Shown in pieces: positions 8,793 through 17,539 of a stretch of 64,000 bases of DNA. The translations under genes were made by a program, and so were the position numbers. Numbering within the stretch: the stretch's first letter is position 1; the number at the start of each line of letters is the position of its first letter. The stretch is taken from positions 271,143-335,142 of the forward strand of contig NZ_JACKXD010000001.1 of the NCBI RefSeq assembly GCF_014212355.1, given 5' to 3'. This DNA comes from Halobellus ruber (lineage in GTDB: Archaea > Halobacteriota > Halobacteria > Halobacteriales > Haloferacaceae). Below the pieces are notes generated by a model, which worked only from the letters and a program-made list of their open reading frames with translations, did no database searches and had not been told where the DNA came from.

Positions 8793-8871
8793 TACTGTCG
8801 GCTATAGTCGCGTGACGGATTTCGACACCCCGGGGTGTGGAAAATCTTCACGTAGTTATAGCCGACAGCAT
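8792..8871 (-). repeat. 80-bp palindromic element, copy B (minus orientation)
   Basis: Same family as copy A but inverted: it starts ATACTGTCGGCTATAGTCGC and ends TAGTTATAGCCGACAGCAT. The centre is CGACACCCCGGGGTGTGG, one base off the perfect palindrome. As with copy A, the first base is the last A of a TGA stop. With copy A it frames the wHTH/DUF7521 pair in opposite orientation. Between 8872 and 9145 no gene is visible. Confidence 0.93.
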
Positions 8872-9145
8872 GACTGGACACTCTGAAAGCAGGCCGCGGC
8901 CGGGTCCCGGACTCGGTCGGCCGCGGTTCGTGGGGCCGGTCGGTCGCTGTCGGTGCATACGGTTTCGGTGGCCGGTCGCCCTCGGCTGTGCCATTCCGTC
9001 GCGGGCACGGTCCGCGGGTTGAGCTCGACGACGACCCGCCGAGACGTCCACGCTGCTGCGCTCTTCCCGACGACCCCCGCAGTTTCGCCGTCTGTAAATC
9101 TCCGTCCGCTTCATTACTGCCATCCCGTAACATCGCACGCAGACG

Positions 9146-10165
9146 ATGAACGGACGAACCCTGGTTACCGGTCTCGTCGTGGTAACGCTCCTGGTGGGCG
9201 CGACGCCGACGGTCGCGCTCGCACAGGGGGTTTCGGAGCCACAACCGGTACTGTTGAACCAAGACACGACCCATATCGCGGACATCACTGTCGACGGACA
9301 ACAGTACAGCGTCTACCGGCAGGAGAACGTCTTCCCCTGGGCCAGTGGCATCGACATCTACACCGACAGCGGGCGTGTCACCTCGGAATCGACCGCCGAA
9401 GCGGTCCTTACGGAGCTCGCCCAACGACGGACCGCTCGGGACCTCGGAACGGAGGACGTCGGTCTGCTCCGCACGACGTCGCGGAACATCAGCGCGGCCG
9501 CGTCAAACGTGTCGTCGGCGGCCACGTCGATCGACGAGACGCTCGTGTATCTGGACCGAATGCGGACGGTCAGCGAAAACGGGACGACGGTCTACAACGC
9601 GTCGGTCGAGGCTGCGCCCAAGATCGCCGAATACAACGAAACCGCACGCGAAGCGCTTCCCGAACTCCGTTCTTTCGGGAACGATTCGGCCGCGTACCGA
9701 TCGAACGCGACGGCACTCGCCGACCTACTCGAACAACGGGAAAACGGGACTGACGTCGATCCACAGCGTCTCTACGCCCAATACACGGCGACACTCGAAG
9801 CGAAAGAGGACGCTTCGGACCACCTGGGGTACGGGGGTATCAACGGGCGACTCTCCGAGATAGCCCGGACGAGCGAGACCATCGCGACGAACGTGTCGTC
9901 GGTCCCCGAACGCGGAAACGAGACGGCCAGACGCTTCTCGCGGGTCCACAACGAGTCGACCGTCGCTGCAAACCGGACCGCCGCGCTCGCCCTTTCGGAC
10001 TACGAACTCGATGAGATACGGGACCGGGCCGAGTCGCTCGAAGCGGAGTGGATGGAAGACTGGAACTCGCGGCAGAAGCCCGCAGCAACTGTCTACCAGT
10101 CGATCGGAGCTATGGTGGTCGGGATCGGCGCGATCAGTGGATACGTCACCTGGCGTCGACGCTGA
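9146..10165 (+). CDS. Secreted, membrane-anchored protein of unknown function
   Basis: A 339-residue protein with a Sec-type signal peptide (about residues 1-27, NGRTLVTGLVVVTLLVG then an Ala-rich site). It has a long helical, coiled-coil-prone exterior from about 75 to 305 and a C-terminal membrane helix (YQSIGAMVVGIGAISGYV) followed by TWRRR, so the bulk should face outside. It carries about a dozen Asn-X-Ser/Thr sequons (such as NVSS, NGTT, NATA), suiting a glycosylated surface protein. I do not recognise a family. It lies between palindromic copy B and the aminopeptidase gene. Confidence 0.75.
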   Translation: MNGRTLVTGLVVVTLLVGATPTVALAQGVSEPQPVLLNQDTTHIADITVDGQQYSVYRQENVFPWASGIDIYTDSGRVTSESTAEAVLTELAQRRTARDLGTEDVGLLRTTSRNISAAASNVSSAATSIDETLVYLDRMRTVSENGTTVYNASVEAAPKIAEYNETAREALPELRSFGNDSAAYRSNATALADLLEQRENGTDVDPQRLYAQYTATLEAKEDASDHLGYGGINGRLSEIARTSETIATNVSSVPERGNETARRFSRVHNESTVAANRTAALALSDYELDEIRDRAESLEAEWMEDWNSRQKPAATVYQSIGAMVVGIGAISGYVTWRRR

Positions 10166-10372
10166 TTTCGCCTCTCAGCACCCTTCGGAACGCTGACCGA
10201 CTCCGGGTGGACACCTCTCAACAGCCTGTAGGGTGCCGTCGGGACACGGGGTTGATGAACGTCGAGAGACTCCCGCTTGATCACCCCTGCGTCGTCTCGA
10301 CCGCTCCGCGTGTCCGGGCGGGTCCCGTTCACCCGTGAGAGGCCGTCGATGAAACCTCTTCCGAGACCCGTA

Positions 10373-11464
10373 TCAGTCTTCGCCGAACCCCTCCTCGAAG
10401 ACGAACGTCCCGTTCCGCTGGACGACTTCGCCGTCGACTTCGATCACCGACTCGTCGCTCATATCCACGATCATATCCACGTGTTCGGCGCTCTCGTTCG
10501 TCTCGTTGTCCTCGCCGACGGTCTCCGGATAGGCCGACCCGACGGCCATATGCACCGTATCGCCCATCTTCTCGTCGAACAGCATATTGTAGGAGAACTG
10601 GTCGATCGCGCGGTTCATACCGATCCCGAGTTCCCCGAGATATCGGGCGCCCGCGTCGGTCTCGAAGATGCCGTCGAGGACGTCCGCGTTGCGGCCGGCG
10701 CTGTAGGATTCCACGCGGCCCTCCTCGAACCGGACGCGGACGTCCTCGATCTCACGGCCCTGGCGGTACAACGGCATATCGAAATGTACCTCGCCCTCGA
10801 CGGACTCCTTCACGGGGGCGGTGAACACCTCGCCGCCGGGGAGGTTCTTCTCACCGTAGTCGTTGAGCGCGGAATTGCCGGCGATCCGCATCGTCACGTC
10901 CGTCCGCTCGCCCGAGCGGATCCGGACCTCGTCGGCGTCGTCGAGGATCTCGACCATCCGCGCCTGGTGTTCCCGCTGGGCGTCCCAGTCGAGCCCGACG
11001 GCGTCCCACACGAAGTTCTCGTAGGCCTCGGAACTCATCCCCGCGAGCTGGGCGTTGCCGGAGGTGGGATACTGGGTGAGACAGAACGTCCTCGACAGCC
11101 GCTCTTCGAGGACGGGCTTCATCGCGCGGCGGTAGGCGGCGTTCGTTTCGGGGTCGACGTCGGCCGTTTCGGTGGCGTTGACGTCGCCCAAGACCGCAAT
11201 GTAGGCGTCCATCTCATCGTACATCGCCAGCAGGTGATCGGGCGTCTCGAAGTCGCCGTCGTGGTTCCGGAGGAACGCCCGCTTCGCGCGGGCGTTGCGC
11301 CGTAGCGAGACGGGGTGGGCGCCACGGTCGGCGCACTCCTCGTAGAGCGCGACCACGAGGTCCGAAGCCGCCGCGGGGGCGCTGATCACGACCTGCTCGC
11401 CCGCCTCGATCCCGGCGGAGTGATCGACGACGGTCCGTGCGTGTTCGCGGACGCGTGGGTCCAT
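10373..11464 (-). CDS. M29-family aminopeptidase (thermophilic metalloprotease-like)
   Basis: A 363-residue cytoplasmic metallo-aminopeptidase that removes N-terminal residues from peptides. The N-terminal domain opens MDPRVREHARTVVDHSAGI. The C-terminal catalytic half has the family's blocks: GEVFTAPVKESVEGE with its conserved Glu, NMLFDEKMGDTVHMAVGSAY with Glu and His, and ESAEHVDMIVDM with His and Asp. Length is as expected (360-410). The first 23 codons and the 40 bases upstream are duplicated almost exactly at 17540-17649, where only that fragment is present. A diverged, frameshifted DUF1684 gene lies upstream on the same strand. Confidence 0.9.
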   Translation of the reverse strand: MDPRVREHARTVVDHSAGIEAGEQVVISAPAAASDLVVALYEECADRGAHPVSLRRNARAKRAFLRNHDGDFETPDHLLAMYDEMDAYIAVLGDVNATETADVDPETNAAYRRAMKPVLEERLSRTFCLTQYPTSGNAQLAGMSSEAYENFVWDAVGLDWDAQREHQARMVEILDDADEVRIRSGERTDVTMRIAGNSALNDYGEKNLPGGEVFTAPVKESVEGEVHFDMPLYRQGREIEDVRVRFEEGRVESYSAGRNADVLDGIFETDAGARYLGELGIGMNRAIDQFSYNMLFDEKMGDTVHMAVGSAYPETVGEDNETNESAEHVDMIVDMSDESVIEVDGEVVQRNGTFVFEEGFGED

Positions 11465-11504
11465 ACCTCACCCTACGGCGTCCGAAGCAAACCCCTTTCG
11501 ACGG
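11395..11504. repeat. Left copy of a 110-bp direct repeat (aminopeptidase promoter and 5' end)
   Basis: Bases 11395-11504 match 17540-17649 at 108 of 110 positions, in the same orientation; the two differences are C/T and A/C. The repeat covers the aminopeptidase upstream region and its first 23 codons. The segment between the copies holds the DUF1684 pseudogene, palindromic copy C, IS-like remains, the STAND/TPR gene and the M24 peptidase gene. Confidence 0.95.
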
Positions 11505-11541
11505 CGCCTCCCGTGGGTCCCACCTCACGGACGCGGTACGG

Positions 11542-12146
11542 TTACTTCCCCAGCAACCACCCGCGCTCGTCGACCCGGCCCGTGAGGGAAGCCGGCTTTT
11601 CGACGGGAGCGGACACGAGAACGTCTCGGTGAACGCACAGAACGGCGTGTAAGCCGGGTTGAAACCCAGCGTGACGACATAGCCGTTAGCAAGCGCCGTC
11701 TCGGAATGCAGTTCGAGAACCCGCCCGCTCCGGTAGGACTCCCGGCCGGTGGTCTCGTCGCGAAACGGAACGAACGCGGGCTCGTTGCCGTCCGGCCGCT
11801 GTCCGTATCCCCGGAGTACGTGCACTCGGCAGTCGAACCCGAAGGTGGCGGTCCGGACGTACCGGATCTCGTCGCCGACGGTCGTCTCCATCGGTACCGG
11901 TTCGGGAGCGTCGTGGATGGCAACGGCCACGTCAACCTGGTAGCCGGCGCCGGGATCGAAGTAGTCCGGTCCCGAGAACGCCTCCCGGTGCTCCGGCGAG
12001 ATCGGCGACTGCGGACGCATAGTCAAGAACTCGTCTTTCCCGGACCGGTTCGTCCGGGGGTCTATGAGGCATCCGTCGGGGAAGCCGCCCGGGTCGACGT
12101 CGAAATCAGCATCGGCGTCCGCGCCGGGCGTGTGTCGATCGTTCAC
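11542..12146 (-). pseudogene. Frameshifted DUF1684 gene (paralogue of the intact gene at 21498-22073)
   Basis: On the minus strand, from a possible GTG at 12146, the frame reads NDRHTPGADADADF and then matches the intact paralogue closely (SPISPEHREAFSGPDYFDP, EPVPMETTVGDEIRYVRT, VPFRDETTGRESYRSGR, YTPFCAFTETFSCPLP). After the SCPLP motif, near 11605, one base is missing: the original frame continues as SKSRLPSRAG, while the shifted frame gives VEKPASLTGRVDERGWLLGK and stops at 11542, matching the intact C-terminus. Palindromic copy C lies nine bases upstream and may also have removed the promoter. DUF1684 is a conserved family of unknown function. Confidence 0.8.
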
Positions 12147-12155
12147 ATCGGTCTC

Positions 12156-12235
12156 ACACTGTCGGCTATAGTCCCGTGACGGATTCCGACACCCCGGGGT
12201 GTCGAAAATCTTCACGTAGTTATAGCCAACAGTAT
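12156..12235 (-). repeat. 80-bp palindromic element, copy C (minus orientation)
   Basis: It starts ACACTGTCGGCTATAGTCCC and ends TAGTTATAGCCAACAGTAT, with the same perfect central palindrome as copy A. It sits immediately upstream of the DUF1684 pseudogene start and downstream of short IS-like remains on its other side. Confidence 0.92.
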
Positions 12236-12238
12236 CAG

Positions 12239-12363
12239 GAGCCACGCCCCGGGACCTCCGACGGCCCGCCGGACGCCGGGGCCGAAGCCGACGGCGACCT
12301 GCCAGAAGCACTCGGGCGGAGCGGATTCGACGGCTGACGCCCTTCTACGGCTTTAGTCGTGGG
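12239..12363 (+). mobile_element. Possible 3' remnant of an IS200/IS605 (TnpB-type) element
   Basis: A short open frame with acidic haloarchaeal composition (EPRPGTSDGPPDAGAEADGD ...) ends in TGA at 12335-12337. It is followed at 12345-12362 by CTACGGCTTTAGTCGTGG, a hairpin with TTTA loop and G-T pairs, then GAGG. Hairpins of this form close the right end of IS605/IS1341-group elements and lie at the 3' end of TnpB-associated RNA. Only about 33 codons remain, with no recognisable TnpB motif, so the call rests mainly on the hairpin. Confidence 0.35.
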
Positions 12364-12386
12364 AGGAATCCGATCATAAGCCGTAC

Positions 12387-12470
12387 TATAGTAGCGTTTG
12401 CAAGTCTTCGCTCACTCGATGGCACGACGGCGTGCGATCGGACGTGCAACCAGTTGCAAACGCTACCGTA
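12387..12470. repeat. 84-bp inverted-repeat element
   Basis: Left arm TATAGTAGCGTTTGCAA (12387-12403) and right arm TTGCAAACGCTACCGTA (12454-12470) pair at 15 of 17 positions, with partly complementary sequence inside (for example GCACG and CGTGC blocks). Sequence is unrelated to the 80-bp family. It is probably another MITE-like element. It lies just upstream of the A+T-rich promoter region of the STAND/TPR gene. Confidence 0.75.
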
Positions 12471-12601
12471 TTATTAAAAGGAACTCTCGGTTTCGATAAA
12501 TAACCCCGCCGCCGACACCGGCGACCGAGTCCTCGTTCGCGTCCAGGAGGCGAATTTAGTCCGTTCAGCCCTCTCTGCGAGGATTCACGCCACCGACGTG
12601 A

Positions 12602-12610
12602 ATATTTATA
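12602..12610 (+). promoter_or_regulatory. TATA box of the STAND/TPR gene
   Basis: ATATTTATA is centred about 33 bases upstream of the ATG at 12639, in an A+T-rich patch (12595-12640) that stands out from the G+C-rich surroundings. Archaeal TATA boxes sit about 26 bases before the transcript start, so the mRNA should have a leader of only a few bases. This is one of the clearest promoter matches in the window. Confidence 0.65.
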
Positions 12611-12638
12611 TTGCCAGATATTTTATTGAACGACAATA

Positions 12639-15600
12639 ATGGTCGTTGAGCCTATAACTATTAATCTCGTTGCCGCAGGCTTGGCGAAGGGGGCGGCGAC
12701 GGGGGGAGAGAAAGTCAAGGAAGTATTAAAACAGCCCGAATTTTCCGACGATTTGAGCGAGTTGAGCACGGAATTTAACAAAATTCTGCGGGACGAACTC
12801 ATCACGCAACTCCGGACGATACACCCGAACGTCTCCGAAGCGGATATCAGAAAAAACTGGGACGTCGTTGCCGACGAGTTGGGTGAAGTCCAGTTCGTCT
12901 TCGAGTCCGAGACCGACACCGTCCACCGGATCGCTTCCGCTGTGACCACGGGACTGACCGAGGGGGCCGGAATCTCGGGTGTCGATGTCGAAGATGTCGA
13001 ACCGATCGTCGCCGACGTCTACCGACGGGTACTGACGCAGTTCAACCACCAGGTCGCCGGGACTGAACTCGCAGACGTGCTCAGCCAGGAGGCCGACCTC
13101 GAGTTGTCCCGGAGCGTCAAGGCGATGAACGAGCGGCTACAGGAGTACGAGCGACGCCTCGATAGGGTGCAACAGGCGGAACTCAAGAACCAGGGGTTCG
13201 TCCACCTGTCCGACACGTACTTTACTCGCTACCCTCCGGCACAACCCGAGAAGTGCTGGCGAACGGGGTTCGAGCTCCCGGAGGTGAACGCCGGCTACGC
13301 TGTCAGCCGCGAGGCCGGGAGTTCTGACGGCGATCGGTTCAAACTGTCGGAGAAGCTGACGGAGTCCCTGAAGGAAGGGACCGACTGCGCCTTGTTGGGC
13401 CCGTCCGGGTCCGGGAAGAGTACGGTTTGCAAGGAGGTCGCCTGCCAGTGGTACGAAGAGAGGAGGGGCGACGTGTTCTACCGGGAAAGCGACCGCTCGG
13501 CCAAGCTGAACGAGCGGGGGATCTTGGAGGAGCAGATCGTCCAAGCCGAGGGGTCCACTCTCGTCGTCGTTGAGGACGCGATCCGGGAGGAAGCCAAAAA
13601 CATATTCTATCTGATAGACCGGTTCCGGAACGACGATTCGGTCGCGTTCCTCCTGGACTCGCGGGACAGCGAGTGGCACCGGCCGGACATCGAGTGGCCG
13701 ACCCACCGTCTCCGCGAGATAAAGGAGAGCGATCTCGAGATACACACGTTGCCGCGTATCGACAGGCGGGAGTGTGAACGTATCATCGAGCACTTCGAGC
13801 GGACCACGGACTCGACTGTCCCCGACTCTCCTGACGAGATATACGAGGAAGTCGCATCCAGCACGGGGGTCGGTGAAATGCTTCAGCTGTCCTATCATCT
13901 GTCCTTCTACACGCTCGAACCCGAAGTCGGTGATCAAAGCGAGAAGGGGGTCACATCGCTCGCGAACACGGTGCAGAACGTAATTATGGAACAGGAGAGC
14001 TCCGACGACGATCACCTCTCGCTCAAGTTCGGCATCCTCCTCAACCTGCTGAACGCGGCGGACGTCGGGGTTCGGACCGAGCTGCTCTACGTGCTCGCCG
14101 AGGACGAGGAGGACCACCGGCGGATAAACGAGCTCCTCAAGCAGTACGAAGGGATACTGGTGTTCTCCACGGACGAGGAAGTGATAACCGACCAGACAGG
14201 TACGTTACGGACGACCCACGAGTTCTGGTCGACCTTGTACCTGCAGGAACTCCCGGAGATCATCGGCGAGCGGGACGCCAGTTGGGAGTTCTTCGGGTGT
14301 CTGAAGGCCCTTTTCGGGATCTTCGACAGCGCGGAGGAACGTCGACAGATCAGACGACGGCTCCGGCAGCGGAACATCGCGTTCTTTGAGCAGATCGATG
14401 ACCGCCCGCGTGCGACCGCCGACAACATCGTCGAGAGTATATATAGACTCGGCCAACGGCAGCCCGGACTCTCACGACTGTACGGGGAGACGGGTCTCGA
14501 CGGAACTGATCACCTACCCGACGTCTGTACCCCTTCGATAGCGCCCAAAAGTGCCCTCTGGAAGGGGGTTATGCACTTCCGCAGCGGCAACTTCAAACTC
14601 GCCAGCGACGAGTCCGAGGAAGCCAGCCGGCTACTGGAGGACATCGACAACATCCCGGAAGGCGAAAAGAAGCAGATCAAAGGCCGCTGTTGGAACTGCA
14701 TCGGTGCGAGCGAGCGGGAGCGCGGCGAGATAGACAAGGCCCGTCGACACGTCGAGGAGAGCATCCGGATGTTCGAGGAGGTCGACGACGACTCGGGCGT
14801 CGCGTCCGCCAGGTTCCATCTCGGCCGGATCCACTGGGTCGAAAGCGACTTCGAGTGTGCTCTCGACCAACTCGAACGGGCACTGGACGTGTTCCGCGAC
14901 CGGGAGGACAGCCGTAGTATCTCGACGACGCTGAACACGATCGGATTGGTCCACCGCGACCTGAGTAACTTCGACGAAGCCGAGCGCCGACTCCAAGACA
15001 GCCGCGAGAACGCGAAGGAGGCCGGTGACGAACGGAGCGAAGCACGGGCATTGAACCACCTCGGGGAGGTCGAACGCTACCAGAGTAACTACTCCGACGC
15101 CCAGAGTTACTACAAACAGGGGCGCAAAAAGGCACGCAAAGTCGGGGACATCCACTGTGAGGCGTGGCTCGTCCACAACCTGGGAACGATCAAGAAGCGC
15201 CAAGGGGAGCTTGACGAGGCGCTCGAGCGGTTCGAACAGGCCCGTACGATCAAAGAGGAGATGGGGAACAAGCGGGGTATTGCCATCTCATCCAACTACG
15301 CGGCCACAGTCCATTCCCTGAAGGGAGAGTACGACGAGGCGCTCGAGAAGGTAGACCGGGGCATCGAGATTCTCACCGAGATCGAAGACGACAGGCGACT
15401 CGGCGAACTGGTTCGGACGAAGGGCGTCGTCGCCAAGAACCGCGGGAATCTCGACCTTGCCGAGCAGAAGATCTCCGAGAGCCTGTCAATCTTCGAGGAT
15501 CTGGACGAGCGGAAGTGGCGGGCCGACTCGTTGATCGAACTCGGAAGCGTCCTCGTCAAGCGGCTGGAACTCGATACTGCGGAGGAACTGTTCCGCGAGG

Positions 15601-16175
15601 CCCACGAGATCAAACAGGAGATCAGCGACGAAGCGGGTACGTCGAGAGCGCTGGGCGGATTAGGATTGGTCTCCGAGTACCGTGGTGATTACGACGAAGC
15701 GGTCCGCCGCTACACCGAGAGCGGAGCCATCGCTCAGGAGGTCAACGACGTCGAGAGCAGGGCGTACGTCCTGAGTCGGTTGGGGTCGGTAGCCAGACGG
15801 CGGGGACAGTACGAGGTCTCGAGAGCCTGTCTGGAGGAGAGCAAACGTCTCTTCTCGGAGATGGGGAACACCCGGCGCAAAGCGCGGGTGAACAGACTCC
15901 TCGGTGATACCGCGCTGGCCACCGGACGGTACGATCGAGCGGAAGAGCAGTATCTCCGTGCACTCGATACTTTCGAGGACATCGGCGACCGGTACGGTCG
16001 TGCACGGTGTCACTTCGGACGCGGCAAACTCGCACTGAAACGCGAGGAACCCGACTCGGCGAGGGATCTCTTCCGGAAGTCGATGACTCACTTCGAGAGC
16101 GCGGGCGCGACGACGAGAGGTCGGCGTCTACTGCAGGGTCTCGACGACGACCTGGAGGACGTACGGGAGCTTTAG
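12639..16175 (+). CDS. STAND-type NTPase with C-terminal TPR array; candidate antiviral/NLR-like protein
   Basis: A 1178-residue protein in three parts. Residues 1-240: an all-helical region of no known family, starting with a hydrophobic/amphipathic helix (VEPITINLVAAGLAKGAATGG). Residues ~240-600: a P-loop NTPase with Walker A GPSGSGKST (254-262) and Walker B LVVVED (308-313), a DSRDSEW motif after the next strand, and then winged-helix-like modules. Residues ~650-1170: about twelve or thirteen 40-residue tetratricopeptide repeats (each like LGxVxxxxGxYDEAxxxxxxAL). The order effector-NTPase-repeats is that of STAND proteins, many of which are defence sensors (Avs and related). It has its own promoter, lies in a repeat-bounded segment, and faces a convergent M24 peptidase gene. 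A TPR regulator of another kind remains possible. Confidence 0.8.
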   Translation: MVVEPITINLVAAGLAKGAATGGEKVKEVLKQPEFSDDLSELSTEFNKILRDELITQLRTIHPNVSEADIRKNWDVVADELGEVQFVFESETDTVHRIASAVTTGLTEGAGISGVDVEDVEPIVADVYRRVLTQFNHQVAGTELADVLSQEADLELSRSVKAMNERLQEYERRLDRVQQAELKNQGFVHLSDTYFTRYPPAQPEKCWRTGFELPEVNAGYAVSREAGSSDGDRFKLSEKLTESLKEGTDCALLGPSGSGKSTVCKEVACQWYEERRGDVFYRESDRSAKLNERGILEEQIVQAEGSTLVVVEDAIREEAKNIFYLIDRFRNDDSVAFLLDSRDSEWHRPDIEWPTHRLREIKESDLEIHTLPRIDRRECERIIEHFERTTDSTVPDSPDEIYEEVASSTGVGEMLQLSYHLSFYTLEPEVGDQSEKGVTSLANTVQNVIMEQESSDDDHLSLKFGILLNLLNAADVGVRTELLYVLAEDEEDHRRINELLKQYEGILVFSTDEEVITDQTGTLRTTHEFWSTLYLQELPEIIGERDASWEFFGCLKALFGIFDSAEERRQIRRRLRQRNIAFFEQIDDRPRATADNIVESIYRLGQRQPGLSRLYGETGLDGTDHLPDVCTPSIAPKSALWKGVMHFRSGNFKLASDESEEASRLLEDIDNIPEGEKKQIKGRCWNCIGASERERGEIDKARRHVEESIRMFEEVDDDSGVASARFHLGRIHWVESDFECALDQLERALDVFRDREDSRSISTTLNTIGLVHRDLSNFDEAERRLQDSRENAKEAGDERSEARALNHLGEVERYQSNYSDAQSYYKQGRKKARKVGDIHCEAWLVHNLGTIKKRQGELDEALERFEQARTIKEEMGNKRGIAISSNYAATVHSLKGEYDEALEKVDRGIEILTEIEDDRRLGELVRTKGVVAKNRGNLDLAEQKISESLSIFEDLDERKWRADSLIELGSVLVKRLELDTAEELFREAHEIKQEISDEAGTSRALGGLGLVSEYRGDYDEAVRRYTESGAIAQEVNDVESRAYVLSRLGSVARRRGQYEVSRACLEESKRLFSEMGNTRRKARVNRLLGDTALATGRYDRAEEQYLRALDTFEDIGDRYGRARCHFGRGKLALKREEPDSARDLFRKSMTHFESAGATTRGRRLLQGLDDDLEDVREL

Positions 16176-16271
16176 ACGGACACACTGTGAACCGCCCGGG
16201 GGTCGTTTCGAGGCGTCCCGGGACAGAACGGATCGGCGCATCATCGAACCAGATCTCGTCGATGTCCGCGG

Positions 16272-17438
16272 TCAAACCTGATAATCGTACGCGAACTGGT
16301 TGAAATTCTCGTAGCCGTCCTCGGTTACAACGATCATATCCTCGATTCGGACGCCGCCGTAGTCGTCGTCGTACAGTCCAGGCTCGACCGTCAGCACGTA
16401 TCCCTCCTCAAGCTCGCCCGCCCCCTGCACGAGCCGTGGCGGTTCGTGTAAGTCGAGGCCGATCGCGTGGCCTGTAGAGTGCAGCAGTCCCCTGTCGACG
16501 TCACCGTCCCGGATCGTGGGGTAGCCGGCGGATTCGAACACGTCACAAACCGTGTCGTGTACCGACTGACCGGTCACACCTGCACCCTCCGACAGCACGT
16601 TGAGCGCCGCGTCCATCGCCTCGCGGGTCGTTTCGTACATCTCCTGGAACTCCTCGGGCGGTGTTCCTTTCACGAACGTCCGACTCATATCGCCCCAGTA
16701 TCCCGATTCGTGCTGCGGGAAGATGTCGAGCAGAATCGGCTCGTCCGGACGCAGTATCCCGGACCCACGATCGTGGGGGTCGGCGCTCCGTGTCCCACAC
16801 GCAACGATCGCTTCGTCCAACGCACACTGTCTGTCCATCAGGAACTCACGGATGTGATTACGCAGTCGTTCGGAGGTGAGCCGTTCGTCGCCGTAGAACA
16901 ACTCCCCGTCGACGACTGAACTCTCCCGGATGATCTCCTGTGCCCGTTCCATCGACCTCTCGGTGGCCCGCTGAGCATCCCGGAGGTGTGCGAGTTCCGA
17001 CTCGGACTTCCGTTTCCGTGCCTCCATCACGACATCATCGACCGTGCGGACGGAGAACCCCTCGTCCTCCAGCCTCTCGGCGAGGTATAGGTCGAAGTCC
17101 CTGGGGACTCCGATCCGTTCGATCTCGTATTCGCCGACGAAATCCGCGATGATAGACGCCTCCGCCTCGATATCGTCTCTGACGTCGCCGCTGACGAACT
17201 CCGCGGTCGACCGGACCTCGTCCGCGGTCGATTGGTTCTCCGCTTTGGCCTTCTCGACCGGAGCGACCAGCAGGATGGACCGGTTCTCGTACCGCAGGTA
17301 GGTGAACGGATCAGAAGCCTGGAATCCAGTGAGGTACTTGTGGTTCGTGTCCGAGCCTTCCTTGTATTGGACAAAAGCGTTGAGTTCTTCTGTAGTGAGA
17401 ATCCGATCAAGACGGTCCTCAACGGACATTTCGCCCAT
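16272..17438 (-). CDS. M24-family metallopeptidase (Xaa-Pro dipeptidase/aminopeptidase type)
   Basis: A 388-residue enzyme of the pita-bread fold. The N-terminal creatinase-like domain covers about residues 1-135. The catalytic domain keeps all five expected metal ligands: Asp in ILLDIFPQ, Asp in GDMSRTF, His in STGHAIGLDLHE, Glu in TVEPGLY and Glu in VRIEDMI. It should cleave Xaa-Pro or related peptide bonds. ATG 17438 is used; ATG 17429 (MSVEDRL) is an alternative. ACTTAATTG at about 17463-17471 suits a promoter on this strand. The duplicated aminopeptidase 5' end lies 100 bases further upstream, so that promoter could also read into this gene. Its stop is about 100 bases from the convergent STAND/TPR stop. 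Confidence 0.92.
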   Translation of the reverse strand: MGEMSVEDRLDRILTTEELNAFVQYKEGSDTNHKYLTGFQASDPFTYLRYENRSILLVAPVEKAKAENQSTADEVRSTAEFVSGDVRDDIEAEASIIADFVGEYEIERIGVPRDFDLYLAERLEDEGFSVRTVDDVVMEARKRKSESELAHLRDAQRATERSMERAQEIIRESSVVDGELFYGDERLTSERLRNHIREFLMDRQCALDEAIVACGTRSADPHDRGSGILRPDEPILLDIFPQHESGYWGDMSRTFVKGTPPEEFQEMYETTREAMDAALNVLSEGAGVTGQSVHDTVCDVFESAGYPTIRDGDVDRGLLHSTGHAIGLDLHEPPRLVQGAGELEEGYVLTVEPGLYDDDYGGVRIEDMIVVTEDGYENFNQFAYDYQV

Positions 17439-17539
17439 ACCCCTTTGTCGTGAGATGGTAACTTAATTGTACTGATACCATCGTCCGCTGTATACGTCAG
17501 GATGATTCTCCCCACTCGTCCCAGCCCCCGGAGGCACGC

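Noticed and set aside
16272-17438. M24 gene as a damaged copy of the M24 homologue at 28217
   Set aside because: It keeps all metal ligands and a full-length frame; the two are distant relatives with different N-terminal domains.
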